A stretch of 64,000 nt of DNA from Scrofimicrobium canadense (GCF_009696615.1 NZ_VULO01000005.1:62001-126000); one strand, 5' to 3'; shown: positions 8,843 through 18,484, numbered from the stretch's first letter. Translations and numbers: made by a program. The notes: generated by a model not told the origin, from the sequence alone.

Positions 8843-9952
8843 ATGAAAGCAAGACGCCTACTACTATCTGCAGCAGCCCTTGTGGCCGGTGCGTCACTTG
8901 TGGCGGGTTGCTCGTCGCCAAGCCCCTCGGGCACCGATAGCAACACGGATGCAAATACACAATCAGAAGCATCGACGGGGGACGGCGCCAAGGAAGGGCC
9001 TTTCACCATCGGTGTGAGCAACGCGTTTGTCGGCTCCGAATACCGCACACAAATGATCGAAGCCATTGAAGAAGTCTTCGGTGAATACAAAGAACAGGGG
9101 ATTGTCGACGAACTAATCCTCGAAAACGCCGACGCTGACGTCAACGGTCAAATTCAGCAAATCCGTAATCTCATCAACAGTGGTGTCGACGCCATCATCG
9201 TCGACCCGAACTCAGCAACCGCACTGTCTGCCGTCTTCAAAGAAGCAACAGACCAAGGAATCCTGGTATATGCCATTGACCAGCAGGTTGATTCCCCTGA
9301 AGTAATCAACGTGGGAATCTCACAGGAAGAACTGGGAGCCGCGAATGCTCAGTGGTTCGCAGATCAACTCAAGAAAGGCGACAAGATCGTCACTGTCGAA
9401 GGGGCAACCGGAAACCCCGCCACCGACGCACGTTGGGCTGGCGCGGAAAAAATCTTCAAGGAAAAGGGGATCGAAGTTCTGACACGAGGCGACGGCGGCT
9501 GGGACCAGACAACTGGCCAAACTGTTGCCACCGACCTTCTTGCCACCTACCCGGATATTGCCGGAATCTGGACCTATGACGGTATGGCGCAGGGAGTCCT
9601 CAAAGCCGTTGAAGCCGCAGGTAAGACTGATTCAATCGTAGTGTCCGGTGAGGCGCGTGTTGGCTTCATGCGGATGTGGAACGACCTGCTGCCCAGTGGA
9701 TTTGGTTCCGTAGGAATCATCAACCCACCGGGAACCGGCGCCACGGCAATGCACTTCATTGTCAACCAACTGCAAGGAAAGACACTGGATGAAAGCAAGC
9801 TAACCGATGGGCACACGGTTATCCTTCCGCTAGCTCCAGCCATCACCAACGAAAACTTTGAGGCTGAATGGGACAAGGTGAAGGACCTACCTGACACCTA
9901 CGTCCTGGATCAGATCCTCAGTGCCGAAGAAGTAGCCGCCTACTTCAAGTAA
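8843..9952 (+). CDS. Sugar ABC transporter substrate-binding lipoprotein
   Basis: A 369-residue periplasmic-binding-protein-like lipoprotein of the ribose/LacI-type (Peripla_BP_4) group. It has a positively charged N-terminus, a hydrophobic signal and a lipobox LVAGC with the modified cysteine at residue 23, followed by a Ser/Thr-rich linker to about 50. The core GVSNAFVGSEYRTQM...VDAIIVDPNS is typical. An AGGAGGA ribosome-binding site precedes the ATG. It heads an operon with one ATPase and two permeases. A strong hairpin between this gene and the ATPase gene probably keeps binding-protein message more abundant. The sugar ligand is unknown. Confidence 0.9.
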   Translation: MKARRLLLSAAALVAGASLVAGCSSPSPSGTDSNTDANTQSEASTGDGAKEGPFTIGVSNAFVGSEYRTQMIEAIEEVFGEYKEQGIVDELILENADADVNGQIQQIRNLINSGVDAIIVDPNSATALSAVFKEATDQGILVYAIDQQVDSPEVINVGISQEELGAANAQWFADQLKKGDKIVTVEGATGNPATDARWAGAEKIFKEKGIEVLTRGDGGWDQTTGQTVATDLLATYPDIAGIWTYDGMAQGVLKAVEAAGKTDSIVVSGEARVGFMRMWNDLLPSGFGSVGIINPPGTGATAMHFIVNQLQGKTLDESKLTDGHTVILPLAPAITNENFEAEWDKVKDLPDTYVLDQILSAEEVAAYFK

Positions 9953-9972
9953 AACCACCGCTCTCTTCAATA

Positions 9973-10015
9973 GGCAAGCCACGTTGTTCTGCCCATAGGC
10001 GCAACGTGGCTTGCC
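9973..10015 (+). promoter_or_regulatory. Intercistronic hairpin between binding-protein and ATPase genes
   Basis: Perfect 14-bp arms GGCAAGCCACGTTG (9973-9986) and CAACGTGGCTTGCC (10002-10015) with a 15-base loop. There is no T-run after it, so it is not a classical terminator. Hairpins in this position are known to stabilise the upstream mRNA and lower downstream expression; that role is inferred here. Confidence 0.7.
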
Positions 10016-10067
10016 ACGACGAGATGTGTGGAATCCAATCTTTCGGCCACAATCTACGGAGAACGCC

Positions 10068-11600
10068 ATGACTCTTCTCACCATGGAGGGCGTGTATAAA
10101 CGATACGGCGGCGTGCAAGCCCTCAAGAATGCGTCCTTGTCGGTGAACGCCGCTGAAGTTCACGGACTGTTGGGCCCCAATGGGTCGGGAAAATCAACCC
10201 TCAACAAAGTCCTCGCAGGTACGGTGCGACCAGACCAAGCCCGCATCGCCATTGATGGCAAACCGGTGACAATTGACCGGCCACTTGACGCATACAAGCA
10301 TCGCGTCTCAGCGGTCTACCAGCAACTTTCATTAGTTCCAGACCTGAGCGTGGCAGAAAACCTCCTCTTAGGGACAGAACTCACCCGCGGCCCATTCGTC
10401 AACAACCGTGAGGGTCGTCTGTATGCTGAAGCTGCCATTGAACCATTTTTGAGCGGGCTCGACACAGGTTTCAGCCTCGACAAGAAAGTCGCCACCCTAA
10501 GCCCCGGTTCGCAGCAACTAGTCGAAGTCGCCAAAGCAATGGCGCGCAAACCAAAAATTCTCGTTTTGGACGAGGCGACAGCGTCGTTGCGCCGCGACCA
10601 AGTTGAACTGGTCTTTTCTCAGGTTCGACGCATTGTTAGCGACGGAGTCAGCGTTGTTTTCGTGTCGCACCGCCTCGAAGAAATCACAACACTATGTGAG
10701 CGGGCCACCATCGTGCGCAACGGAGAGACTGTTGCAACTGTGTCGCTTGCGGATACCTCCGAACAAGACCTCGTCCGGCTGATGGTCGGAGATGAAGCTT
10801 TTACACCTTCGCAGGAAGGGCGCCGCACCAATGAGATAGAAGGAAAACCGGTTCTCACGGTACGCGGTCTGAGCGCTCCGGGGGTTCGGGATGTTTCGAT
10901 CGAAGTGCGTCGCGGCGAAATCGTGGGGTTGGGCGGCCTGCAAGGAATGGGACAATCCGAACTGCTCCACGCACTTTTTGCCGATATTCCCCGCAAGAGC
11001 GGCGAAATTGCGATCGACGAGTCTTCCGTAAAGACGACCAATGTGCGCTCAGCTATTCGGGCGGGATTCGCACTCGTGCCGGGCGATCGTGGAACGCAAG
11101 GCTTGCTCATGGTTCGCCCCATCCAAGAAAACCTATCGATTGCCAGTTTGAAAAAGCGTCTAGTTGCGGGACTCTTCATTTCGATGAAATCGGAGCGGAA
11201 AGCGGCTGACAACGAAGTGAAGCAACTCAACATCAAGATTGGTGAACTCTCTGATGCGGTTTCGTCGCTGTCGGGAGGCAATCAGCAAAAAGTTGTTATC
11301 GGAAAATGGCTCCTGAACAAACCGCGAGTCGTGTTGCTCGATGATCCGACTAAAGGGGTGGACATCGGCTCCAAAGCTGAAATCTACTCCATCATTCGTG
11401 ACCTGGCGTCTCAAGGTGTTGGCATTGTCCTCAACTCCAGCGACGACAAAGAACTCTTAGAACTGTGCGACAGAGTTCTGGTGATGTATGAGGGGAAAGT
11501 CGTTGATGAGCTATCTGGTGACAGTGTCACACAGGACAATCTCGTCGCAGCAGCTTTGCGTGTAGGAGATAAGGAGGGGGACGATGGACAAGAAAACTAG
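10068..11600 (+). CDS. Sugar ABC transporter ATP-binding protein (two ATPase domains)
   Basis: A 510-residue RbsA/MglA-type protein with tandem ATPase domains. Domain one has Walker A GPNGSGKST at residues 36-44, signature LSPGSQQ and Walker B ILVLDEATA. Domain two has a degenerate Walker A (GGLQGMGQSE) but a canonical LSGGNQQK signature and VVLLDDPTKG, the usual asymmetry in this family. A frame extends upstream to 10011, but the ATG at 10068 follows an ACGGAGAA ribosome-binding site. It overlaps the first permease gene by 17 bases. It powers import of the sugar bound by the upstream lipoprotein. Confidence 0.93.
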   Translation: MTLLTMEGVYKRYGGVQALKNASLSVNAAEVHGLLGPNGSGKSTLNKVLAGTVRPDQARIAIDGKPVTIDRPLDAYKHRVSAVYQQLSLVPDLSVAENLLLGTELTRGPFVNNREGRLYAEAAIEPFLSGLDTGFSLDKKVATLSPGSQQLVEVAKAMARKPKILVLDEATASLRRDQVELVFSQVRRIVSDGVSVVFVSHRLEEITTLCERATIVRNGETVATVSLADTSEQDLVRLMVGDEAFTPSQEGRRTNEIEGKPVLTVRGLSAPGVRDVSIEVRRGEIVGLGGLQGMGQSELLHALFADIPRKSGEIAIDESSVKTTNVRSAIRAGFALVPGDRGTQGLLMVRPIQENLSIASLKKRLVAGLFISMKSERKAADNEVKQLNIKIGELSDAVSSLSGGNQQKVVIGKWLLNKPRVVLLDDPTKGVDIGSKAEIYSIIRDLASQGVGIVLNSSDDKELLELCDRVLVMYEGKVVDELSGDSVTQDNLVAAALRVGDKEGDDGQEN

Positions 11601-12567
11601 CCCTGCCCTTGTGGGAGGCCGCCCGTGGCAGTCCTACTTCACGTTCCATCTTTCGGGGGCAATCACCGCGATCCTTCTGGTTGTGGCAGTTGTCATTAAC
11701 GCTGCTGTTCAGCCCACATTTTTCACGCTCTACTCATTTACAAGTAACTTCGCCACGTTCGTTCCACTGGTATTTGCTGCGCTGGCACAGGCGGTTATCG
11801 TCATTGGTGGTGGTCTTGACCTTTCCATTGGGGCACAAATTGCCCTGGTGTCGGTCGTGGCATTGAAGGTGATGGATGGCCAAGACTCGAAGATCGTGCT
11901 GGGCTTGGTTGCAGCGATTCTCACTGGGGCGCTGTGCGGAGCTGTCAACGGGTTCGTCGTATCGGTGATTCGACTCCAGCCGCTGATCGCAACATTTGCG
12001 ACGGCTTCGGTCTTCTCTGGGCTTGCCCTGGTGGTTCTTCCTTCTCCTGGAGGCGCAGTGCCACCGGCAATGGTTGCGGGATACCGCATGGTAGCGGGTC
12101 CTATCCCAGTTCCTGTCATAGTGGTGGTGTTGGGCGCCTTGATGTGGTGGGTGTTGTCGCGAACCCGTTTTGTTCGACACCTCTATGCAGTGGGGGGCAA
12201 CCGTGAGGCCGCTTACGCGTCACTGGTTCCAGTAACCCGCGTGACATTTTCCAGTTTTGTTGCGGGATCTATCTTCGCAAGCATTGCAGCCTTCGCAGTC
12301 CTCGCCAACACCGGCTCCGGTGATCCACTGATCGGAGCGTCGATGGCAATGGACTCAATCGCAGCAGTGGTTCTAGGTGGAATTGCGTTGAGTGGAGGAC
12401 GTGGGAATCCTCTCGGCGCAATCGCTGGAGCCCTGATTCTGGCAATAAGCACAAACATTCTTGCCTTCATGCGGGTCCCCACCACCTACCGCGCTCTTGC
12501 CAGCGGCCTCATCATCATTGTCGCCTTGGCGTTATCGGTTCTCACCACAAGGGAGAAGAAACAATGA
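11584..12567 (+). CDS. Sugar ABC transporter permease (first)
   Basis: A 327-residue RbsC-type inner-membrane permease with about eight to ten hydrophobic segments and the family stretch VIGGGLDLSIGAQIALVSV near residues 75-93. The start lies inside the ATPase gene after a strong AGGAGGGGG site (spacing 3-5). The stop shares ATGA with the second permease gene (12564-12567). The pair probably forms a heterodimeric channel. Confidence 0.92.
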   Translation: MDKKTSPALVGGRPWQSYFTFHLSGAITAILLVVAVVINAAVQPTFFTLYSFTSNFATFVPLVFAALAQAVIVIGGGLDLSIGAQIALVSVVALKVMDGQDSKIVLGLVAAILTGALCGAVNGFVVSVIRLQPLIATFATASVFSGLALVVLPSPGGAVPPAMVAGYRMVAGPIPVPVIVVVLGALMWWVLSRTRFVRHLYAVGGNREAAYASLVPVTRVTFSSFVAGSIFASIAAFAVLANTGSGDPLIGASMAMDSIAAVVLGGIALSGGRGNPLGAIAGALILAISTNILAFMRVPTTYRALASGLIIIVALALSVLTTREKKQ

Positions 12568-13565
12568 GTGTAGAAACCTCCGCTTTGGAGAAAAACCGAG
12601 GGGTAGTACCGCCAGCGGTGAAAAAGCTACTGACGAATGCGCCATTGATTGCAGCTGTCATCACGGTGTTACTGATCCTTGTTGGACAGATTATCTCTCC
12701 TGGTTTCGGCTCATATCCACAAGTCGTGTCCATGTTACGCGTGGCATGTTTCCTGGGCTTTATTGCGATCGGCCAGACAATCGTCATTCTCAGCGGGGGT
12801 GACGGCATCGACCTGTCAGTAGGGAAAGTCGCCACCTTCGCAGCCATAATCGCCTCCAAACTCATGGAAGGCTCTAATGCGGGACTCGTTGCGGGAATAG
12901 TCATCCCCCTATTGGTGGGTGCGGCAATCGGCGTAGTCAACGGGTTAGGAATACTGTACTTGCGCATCCCGCCTTTTGTAATGACGTTGGGAATGATGGG
13001 CGTCGTACACGGACTCATCTTGGCGTACACGGGAGGGGTTGCCGGAGGACGCAGCGCCCCCGCCCTCACCGCACTGGTCAACGGAAAGTGGATTCTGGGT
13101 ATTCCCGGCGTCCTGTTCTTGTGGATCATCGCGATTGTGGCCGTCACTTATTTCCTGCGCCGCACCTCGGCCGGATGGAATCTCTACGCAGTGGGAGCCA
13201 ACCGAGAAGCAGCAAGGCTCTCAGGAGTCCCCGTCACGCGCACGGTCCTCTTGGCCTACTGTGCATCAGGCATCTTTGCTGCATTGGGTGGCATCATGCT
13301 GTTGGGATATACCGAGACCGTGTTCCTCAACCTTGCTGATGACTACACCCTTCGTTCTGTAGCGGCAGTCGTCATCGGCGGAACCCTGGTTGCCGGTGGA
13401 GTGGGCGGATATCTTGGTTCCGCTATCGGTGCTGTTCTCCTGACAGTCTTAGGGTCCTTCCTCACTACCGTCAACATGCCTGAATCAGGCCGCATCATTG
13501 TCAACGGCCTGGTATTGATCGTTCTTCTTGCCGCATACGGAAGGCAGCGGCGCCTGCGCACGTGA
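12564..13565 (+). CDS. Sugar ABC transporter permease (second)
   Basis: A 333-residue RbsC-like permease, paralogous to the preceding one, with the motif VILSGGDGIDLSVGKVA (about residues 74-90) and similar spacing of membrane segments. It overlaps the first permease by 4 bases. Two distinct permeases with one two-domain ATPase suggest a heterodimeric transporter rather than a simple RbsABC system. The stop is 46 bases before the oxidoreductase start. Confidence 0.92.
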   Translation: MSVETSALEKNRGVVPPAVKKLLTNAPLIAAVITVLLILVGQIISPGFGSYPQVVSMLRVACFLGFIAIGQTIVILSGGDGIDLSVGKVATFAAIIASKLMEGSNAGLVAGIVIPLLVGAAIGVVNGLGILYLRIPPFVMTLGMMGVVHGLILAYTGGVAGGRSAPALTALVNGKWILGIPGVLFLWIIAIVAVTYFLRRTSAGWNLYAVGANREAARLSGVPVTRTVLLAYCASGIFAALGGIMLLGYTETVFLNLADDYTLRSVAAVVIGGTLVAGGVGGYLGSAIGAVLLTVLGSFLTTVNMPESGRIIVNGLVLIVLLAAYGRQRRLRT

Positions 13566-13611
13566 GTGCACACCCTGTAACAACGTATTGGACATCGAGA
13601 AAGGAAACATA

Positions 13612-14865
13612 ATGGTAGAACGCAAGTCTCTTGGAGTGGGAATCTTAGGGGCCGGGTTCATTGGTCAGTTCCATGTGCGCTCGTGGCAGGGGGTTCGCGA
13701 CGGCGACATTGTGGCCGTATGTTCGCGCACACTAAAGAACGCGGAGTCACTGGCCCGTGAAGCCGTTGAGTCCGGCGTCGGTGAGGACGTCGCCGCTTAC
13801 GACGATGTGGTGGCCCTTGTTCAGGACCCCCGCGTTGATGCTATTTGGGTACTTACACCGAACTTCACCAGGATAGATGTCATCAAAGCAATCACTGACG
13901 AGGTGATTTCTGGTCGTGCCCAACTCAAAGCCATTGCCATCGAGAAGCCACTAGGCCGCACAGTTGATGAAGCCCGCCAGGTTTTGGAAATGGTTGAGGC
14001 GGCAGGGTTGTTGCACGGATATTTGGAAAACCAGGTGTATTCCCCCGGTTTAGTCCGTGCGCGCGAGATTGTGTGGGCGCGCGGCGCTGCATCGGCTGGC
14101 ACGCCATATCTGGCGCGGGCAGCGGAGGAACACTCCGGCCCGCACAACACCTGGTTCTGGAATGGTGCCACTGAGGGGGGCGGCGTGCTCAATGACATGA
14201 TGTGCCATTCCGTGGAGGCGGGACGTTTCCTGCTGACACCTCCGGGAGAGAAATCTTCCGCATGGCTGAAACCGGTTGCTGTAACCGCCACTATTGCCTC
14301 ACTCAAGTGGGGACGAAAGAAGTATGCTGAACAGTTGCAGGACACCTACCCGGGGGTTGTCGACTACACAAAGACTCCCAGCGAGGACTATGCGCACGCA
14401 GTATTCGAATTCGTCAATGGTGATGGCGAGCCGGTAGTTGTGGAGGCAACCACCTCGTGGTCATATGTGGGGGCCGGGTTACGACTCTCCTTCGAGCTGC
14501 TAGGCCCAGAATATTCGATGGAGTCCGATACCTTGTCCACCGAGTCGAAGCTCTTCCTTTCCAGGAGTCTCGAGCAGGCTGAGGGTGAGGACATGATTGA
14601 GAAGCAAAATGCAGAGCAAGGCCTCATGCCGCTTTTGTCGGACGAGTCTGTGAGCTATGGATACACCGGGGAGAATGCGGCTCTGTGCACCATGTTTCTT
14701 CACGGAGAGCAGCCCCTCGAATCGCTAGAATCAGGCCTTGAAGTAGTAGAACTGTTGATGGCCGCATACAAGTCTGCTGAAACGGGGGAAACGGTCAGGT
14801 GGCCCCTGGATCTCAACGACTTTGTGCCAGCTGTTGCTCAGGGGACCTGGAATCCCAGGGCCTAA
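13612..14865 (+). CDS. Gfo/Idh/MocA-family NAD(P)-dependent oxidoreductase
   Basis: A 417-residue sugar or inositol dehydrogenase-type protein. The N-terminal Rossmann motif G-A-G-F-I-G is at residues 13-18 and the catalytic lysine motif E-K-P lies in AIAIEKPLGRTVDEA. A frame extends upstream to 13528, but the ATG at 13612 follows GAAAGGAAAC. It is the last gene of the ABC operon, so it probably oxidises the imported sugar or polyol. The C-terminal half is larger than in minimal members, as in the long GFO/IDH group. The exact substrate is not readable. Confidence 0.88.
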   Translation: MVERKSLGVGILGAGFIGQFHVRSWQGVRDGDIVAVCSRTLKNAESLAREAVESGVGEDVAAYDDVVALVQDPRVDAIWVLTPNFTRIDVIKAITDEVISGRAQLKAIAIEKPLGRTVDEARQVLEMVEAAGLLHGYLENQVYSPGLVRAREIVWARGAASAGTPYLARAAEEHSGPHNTWFWNGATEGGGVLNDMMCHSVEAGRFLLTPPGEKSSAWLKPVAVTATIASLKWGRKKYAEQLQDTYPGVVDYTKTPSEDYAHAVFEFVNGDGEPVVVEATTSWSYVGAGLRLSFELLGPEYSMESDTLSTESKLFLSRSLEQAEGEDMIEKQNAEQGLMPLLSDESVSYGYTGENAALCTMFLHGEQPLESLESGLEVVELLMAAYKSAETGETVRWPLDLNDFVPAVAQGTWNPRA

Positions 14866-14880
14866 CCCCATACCGTCGCT

Positions 14881-14935
14881 GAGTGTATGGTTTTGACGGG
14901 TTTCCGACTCGAAATTCCGTCAAAACCAAGCACTC
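14881..14935. repeat. 55-nt palindromic repeat, copy 2
   Basis: Starts GAGTGTATGGTTTTGACGG and ends CCGTCAAAACCAAGCACTC. Inner arms TTTTGACGG/CCGTCAAAA pair perfectly. It lies between the convergent oxidoreductase and MFS genes, and its right edge supplies part of the MFS stop codon (TGA on the minus strand at 14936-14934). A bidirectional terminator role is plausible. Confidence 0.88.
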
Positions 14936-16181
14936 ACGCGTGCGAGTAGCGAGTGGTACTCAGACTGACCAGCCCCGAGACCAAGACAATAGCGGCGGCA
15001 GCCAACGGCACCCACATTCCCGCTGCTGTCCCTAGCTGTCCTGCGATGAATCCGGTGATTGCCGAGGCGATCGACTGTCCCACGATGAGTCCAGACCCCA
15101 TGATCGTCATGACCGTTGCGGCGCGCCCCTCGGGGGCAATGTCAGCGGCAAGACTATAGAGGGTCACCAATGTGGGGCCGATGCCGATGCCCGCAACTAA
15201 GAGTGCCACTCCAATGAAAAGTAGGTTGCCCGCAAGAGCATAGATGAGTGATCCGGCCACCATGATTGATCCGAACGTCACCCACCGTGCCCGCAAGGTG
15301 AAGGTGGGGGGCGCTAGGGCGATTGCAAGAGCCAAGATCGTGGAACCAACCCCTAAAACCCCATACCAAAGGCCCGCAGTGTCAGGCTGTCCCAGAGTCT
15401 CCATATAAGAGGTGAGCGAGGTGAGGGTCGATCCAAAGAAAATGCCTATACCCGTCATACCTATGACACACAGGATGAGGGGCAGGCGCAGGATTGAGCT
15501 CATGGGAGCGATGGGCGCCGAGTCGGCGCTGCGTTGTTTGGAAGGCTGGACCAGGCCAGCGCTAGGGTGAAGTGCGAATGCGGAAACAAAAGCAACTGTG
15601 AGGATCGCTGCTGCGATGAGGGGGGAGCCAGCTCCCAAGAGCGTGGCCAACAGCCCCACCAGTACTGGCCCAAAGACGAAGACGATCTCGTCGACGGCAG
15701 ATTCGTAGGACATGACGAAGGACATGGTGCGTGTTAGGCGAGACTTGGGTAGCTTTTGACGGATGATCTCAACAAGCCGCGAACGCGACATGGGAGAGAC
15801 TTGCGGGGCGGTACCTCCTACAAAAAATGCGATCGCCGGAAGCGTCCAGCCTGGCAGAGCGGAATAGGCGACTGCTGCAATCGCCAGGAGGAACGCTGCA
15901 TTGCACATACCAACAACTAACAGCACTGGGCGTTGCCCATGGCGGTCGGCGAGGTTACCTAAGATTGGTCCAACCGTTGCTGCACCGACTCCTACAAGTG
16001 CGGAGGTGAGTCCTGCCAAGGTGATGGAACCGCGGGCGGCAACAACCAGCGTCATTACGCCCACGACCATCATGGCGTAGGGCAAGCGAGCAAAAAAAGC
16101 AATGGGAAAGTAGGTCCACCCTGCTACGGCAATTAAGGTATCGTCAGCACTGCGCTGCTGATTGCGCACTGGCGTGCTCAT
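14934..16181 (-). CDS. Major facilitator superfamily transporter
   Basis: A 415-residue protein with twelve predicted hydrophobic segments, the N-terminal half containing GNLADRHGQRPVLLV, the conserved loop 2-3 motif of MFS drug/sugar transporters. AGGAGGG stands 3-4 bases before the ATG. It converges on the sugar cluster and may export or import a related compound, but no substrate is readable. Its stop codon falls in the edge of repeat copy 2. Confidence 0.88.
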   Translation of the reverse strand: MSTPVRNQQRSADDTLIAVAGWTYFPIAFFARLPYAMMVVGVMTLVVAARGSITLAGLTSALVGVGAATVGPILGNLADRHGQRPVLLVVGMCNAAFLLAIAAVAYSALPGWTLPAIAFFVGGTAPQVSPMSRSRLVEIIRQKLPKSRLTRTMSFVMSYESAVDEIVFVFGPVLVGLLATLLGAGSPLIAAAILTVAFVSAFALHPSAGLVQPSKQRSADSAPIAPMSSILRLPLILCVIGMTGIGIFFGSTLTSLTSYMETLGQPDTAGLWYGVLGVGSTILALAIALAPPTFTLRARWVTFGSIMVAGSLIYALAGNLLFIGVALLVAGIGIGPTLVTLYSLAADIAPEGRAATVMTIMGSGLIVGQSIASAITGFIAGQLGTAAGMWVPLAAAAIVLVSGLVSLSTTRYSHA

Positions 16182-16385
16182 GGCCCTCCTAGCGGGAATA
16201 GTGCCGCCTTAGTCGGCCATGTGGCCCGAGGTGATGCACGATAGATTCTTCGTATGTCGCCGCTAGGATAACATCTTTACGCGCGAGAAAGCCTGCTATT
16301 TTCGACACATCACGGAAGCACTCTGTATCTTGAAGCCTCCGATCTGCGGAAGATGTGCCCCTCAAGGTGAAATAACGAGATCGGC

Positions 16386-17480
16386 TCAAGTAGTGATGAG
16401 TGCAGTCCATTGCTTGAGCTGCTCAGTGACGTTGGGCGCGTCGCGGACGAGGGTAGTTTTCCACGACAGCAGACCATCGTTTTGAAGCCTGCCTATTAGC
16501 GTGATTGGGTGTACGCCGAGTTCGTTTGCCTGTGCGTGCGCCCAAGCCAGGCTTGGGCGTTCAGGAACGATAGGAAGAGGCCCAGAGATTGCGAGTTCAC
16601 TAGCGAGCCTATCTGCATCGGTTTCCTCGTCCCGGCCCTCCTCGGATAGGTCATCAACGATGACCTCCCCATCCTCTGAGACATGACCCAATAGAATATG
16701 GGCAGTTTCATGGAGGATTGTGAAGAGGACTTTGTCGAGGCGCTTCCATCGACCGGAAATGCCTATCACAGGGGTTCCATCAACAATCAGTGTGCATCCA
16801 TCAAGCTTCCCTCCGGGGAAAGCTTCAACATAGACCAGCTTCACGCCAGCTTTTGCAAAATCTGCTTGGAAGGCGGCGAACTCCTCCGGGTTGCGTGCTC
16901 TTTCCGAGAGATGCTCAGCCAACTCTCGGAGTCGATTACGAGAGTATGACGCAACCTCCAGTTCACATGCGCTAGCCTTCACGCAGGCAACCCAGGCCTG
17001 TTGTAGCACAGTGACCGCCTCGTCCGTATTGCTTCGTCTCGCAGCGAATCTGATAGCAGGTTCTTCCTCAAGGCTCTGCATCCCAAAGAGGTGAAGTACT
17101 TCTTTTGCCTGCCCCTCAGGATCTGATGCAGTGATAAAACCACGCTTTCTCAACAGGGTGACTGGCACCAACGAACGCAACCTGGCGCGGGTCTTTACGG
17201 CGTCAAGATTTTCTCTAGTGCGCGAATCCTGTGCTTGCTTCCAAAGGAGATAGGAGTCTTGGAGATTGAGCCAGAACTCGCTGCTTGTTCCGAGTGCGGC
17301 CGCGATCTGCGCAGCTGACTCGCGGGTAATTTCCTTTTTGCCTGAGATGATCTCGGATACGAACTGTGCTGGTCGTCCCAGGACCTCCGCAAAGTCGGCC
17401 TGAGTCCAGCCGCGCGCGTCGAGTTCATCAGCCAGGTATTCCCCGGCCGGGAACACCTCGGCGGCCATCGGCGTACTCAT
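16386..17480 (-). CDS. HigA-type antitoxin fused to ImmA/IrrE (M78) metallopeptidase
   Basis: A 364-residue protein. Residues about 8-75 are a HigA-like XRE helix-turn-helix (GWTQADFAEVLGRPAQFVSEII). The C-terminal half is a COG2856/ImmA-IrrE peptidase with the zinc motif H-E-T-A-H and a downstream EETDADRLASELA helix that likely supplies the third ligand. It directly follows the HigB-like toxin gene (15 bases apart), the inverted toxin-first order of hig loci. The HTH probably binds the operon promoter; the peptidase could cleave the antitoxin half or another repressor on stress. That role is inference. Confidence 0.85.
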   Translation of the reverse strand: MSTPMAAEVFPAGEYLADELDARGWTQADFAEVLGRPAQFVSEIISGKKEITRESAAQIAAALGTSSEFWLNLQDSYLLWKQAQDSRTRENLDAVKTRARLRSLVPVTLLRKRGFITASDPEGQAKEVLHLFGMQSLEEEPAIRFAARRSNTDEAVTVLQQAWVACVKASACELEVASYSRNRLRELAEHLSERARNPEEFAAFQADFAKAGVKLVYVEAFPGGKLDGCTLIVDGTPVIGISGRWKRLDKVLFTILHETAHILLGHVSEDGEVIVDDLSEEGRDEETDADRLASELAISGPLPIVPERPSLAWAHAQANELGVHPITLIGRLQNDGLLSWKTTLVRDAPNVTEQLKQWTALITT

Positions 17481-17495
17481 GAGCGGTACTCTCCT

Positions 17496-17804
17496 TTAGT
17501 GGTAATCAACCATTTCGATGACGATGACTATCCGGCCTTCGTCATCCGTTTCGAACTTGATGATCAGTCTGAACTGATCATTGAGTCGAAGGGATGAGGT
17601 TCCGACACGGTTGCCTTTGAGTTGTTCTAACCGGAGGGAACGCATTGCATATAGGTCTCGTTCGTCAGTAGCGGCACGCAGTACCTGAATCTTCTTCCGG
17701 TACGCCTTGATGATGTCTGCGCCCCAGCGCCGCGGCGTGTAGGACGCATCTTCGGCCAGACGCCGAAGATCATCATTCTCAAAGACGATACGCAAGAGTT
17801 CCAC
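17496..17804 (-). CDS. higB: HigB/RelE-type toxin
   Basis: A 102-residue RelE/ParE-superfamily protein. The sequence RRWGADIIKAYRKKIQVLRAA, the LRLEQLKG stretch and the end RLNDQFRLIIKFE...VIEMVDYH are typical of HigB mRNA interferases, which cut mRNA on the ribosome. Translation appears to start at GTG 17804 (no strong ribosome-binding site). It is followed by the HTH-peptidase antitoxin gene. Confidence 0.85.
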   Translation of the reverse strand: MELLRIVFENDDLRRLAEDASYTPRRWGADIIKAYRKKIQVLRAATDERDLYAMRSLRLEQLKGNRVGTSSLRLNDQFRLIIKFETDDEGRIVIVIEMVDYH

Positions 17805-18254
17805 CTTGCCCAGAACAATATGGTCAGGCCTATGTTATCGTATCGACTATCTAAGAAACTCATCATGGGCGCATCACCCCTTGTGTGAAAGATACTATGT
17901 TAATAGTGTTAGTTCTGCAAGTGGGGTGCCACACATAACCAACTGTTATTGATGAGAAAGACTGGAGTCGCGGAAAGTGAAAAGACGGTCGAATTAATAC
18001 CGAATCGTTGAAAGACTTCTTCACAAATTATGAAGTCGAAGTCGCGTTCTGTCCCATTCCCCTTACCTATAGCATGTACGGATGCTGAGGTGAACTCGTT
18101 GCCGCATCCAACCAAGCCAGATAGTGCCCCTGAATCACCTGGGCAGTATCTTCCCCAGACAGGTATCTTGAGTTTGTCACCGAAATCTCTGTGCGTGATC
18201 GTGGTTGACTACCATCACCTTTCGGCACGGTAACACGCCGTCCACCCTGTGTTT
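17805..18254. other. Intergenic region upstream of the toxin module
   Basis: About 450 bases with no convincing gene. It must hold the higBA promoter on its left side; an AT-rich stretch with TATC direct repeats lies near 17832-17852. The right part (from about 18190) shades into frameshifted IS3 sequence. Confidence 0.4.
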
Positions 18255-18380
18255 GGGTCGAAACGTACACCTATGAATCCCAAAATCTTTGGCTATCTGC
18301 ACTAACGTCACATCAGTTTCACGGTTAAGTGCCACGCGGACAACGTCCTCGCGGAACTCATCAGGGTATTTCACAGGCAC
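18190..18380 (-). pseudogene. IS3-family transposase OrfA remnant
   Basis: On the minus strand from about 18380 a protein starting VPVKYPDEFREDVVRVALN, then DVTLVQIAKDFGIH, matches the N-terminal helix-turn-helix of IS3-group OrfA. After FGIH the expected VSTL... continuation appears only in a shifted frame, and no catalytic OrfB follows. It is a decayed fragment. Confidence 0.7.
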
Positions 18381-18484
18381 AGCAACATCCTTCCAGCCAG
18401 TCCAAAAACTAGCCAAATCAAATGCCACCTAAACGTGCAGCAGTCCCAATCGACACAGAAACCGGCGAAATCCTCACTTGACAA

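Noticed and set aside
16189-16410. 73-codon minus-strand frame between the MFS and HigA-like genes
   Set aside because: It has no ribosome-binding site, overlaps the HigA end and shows no family pattern.
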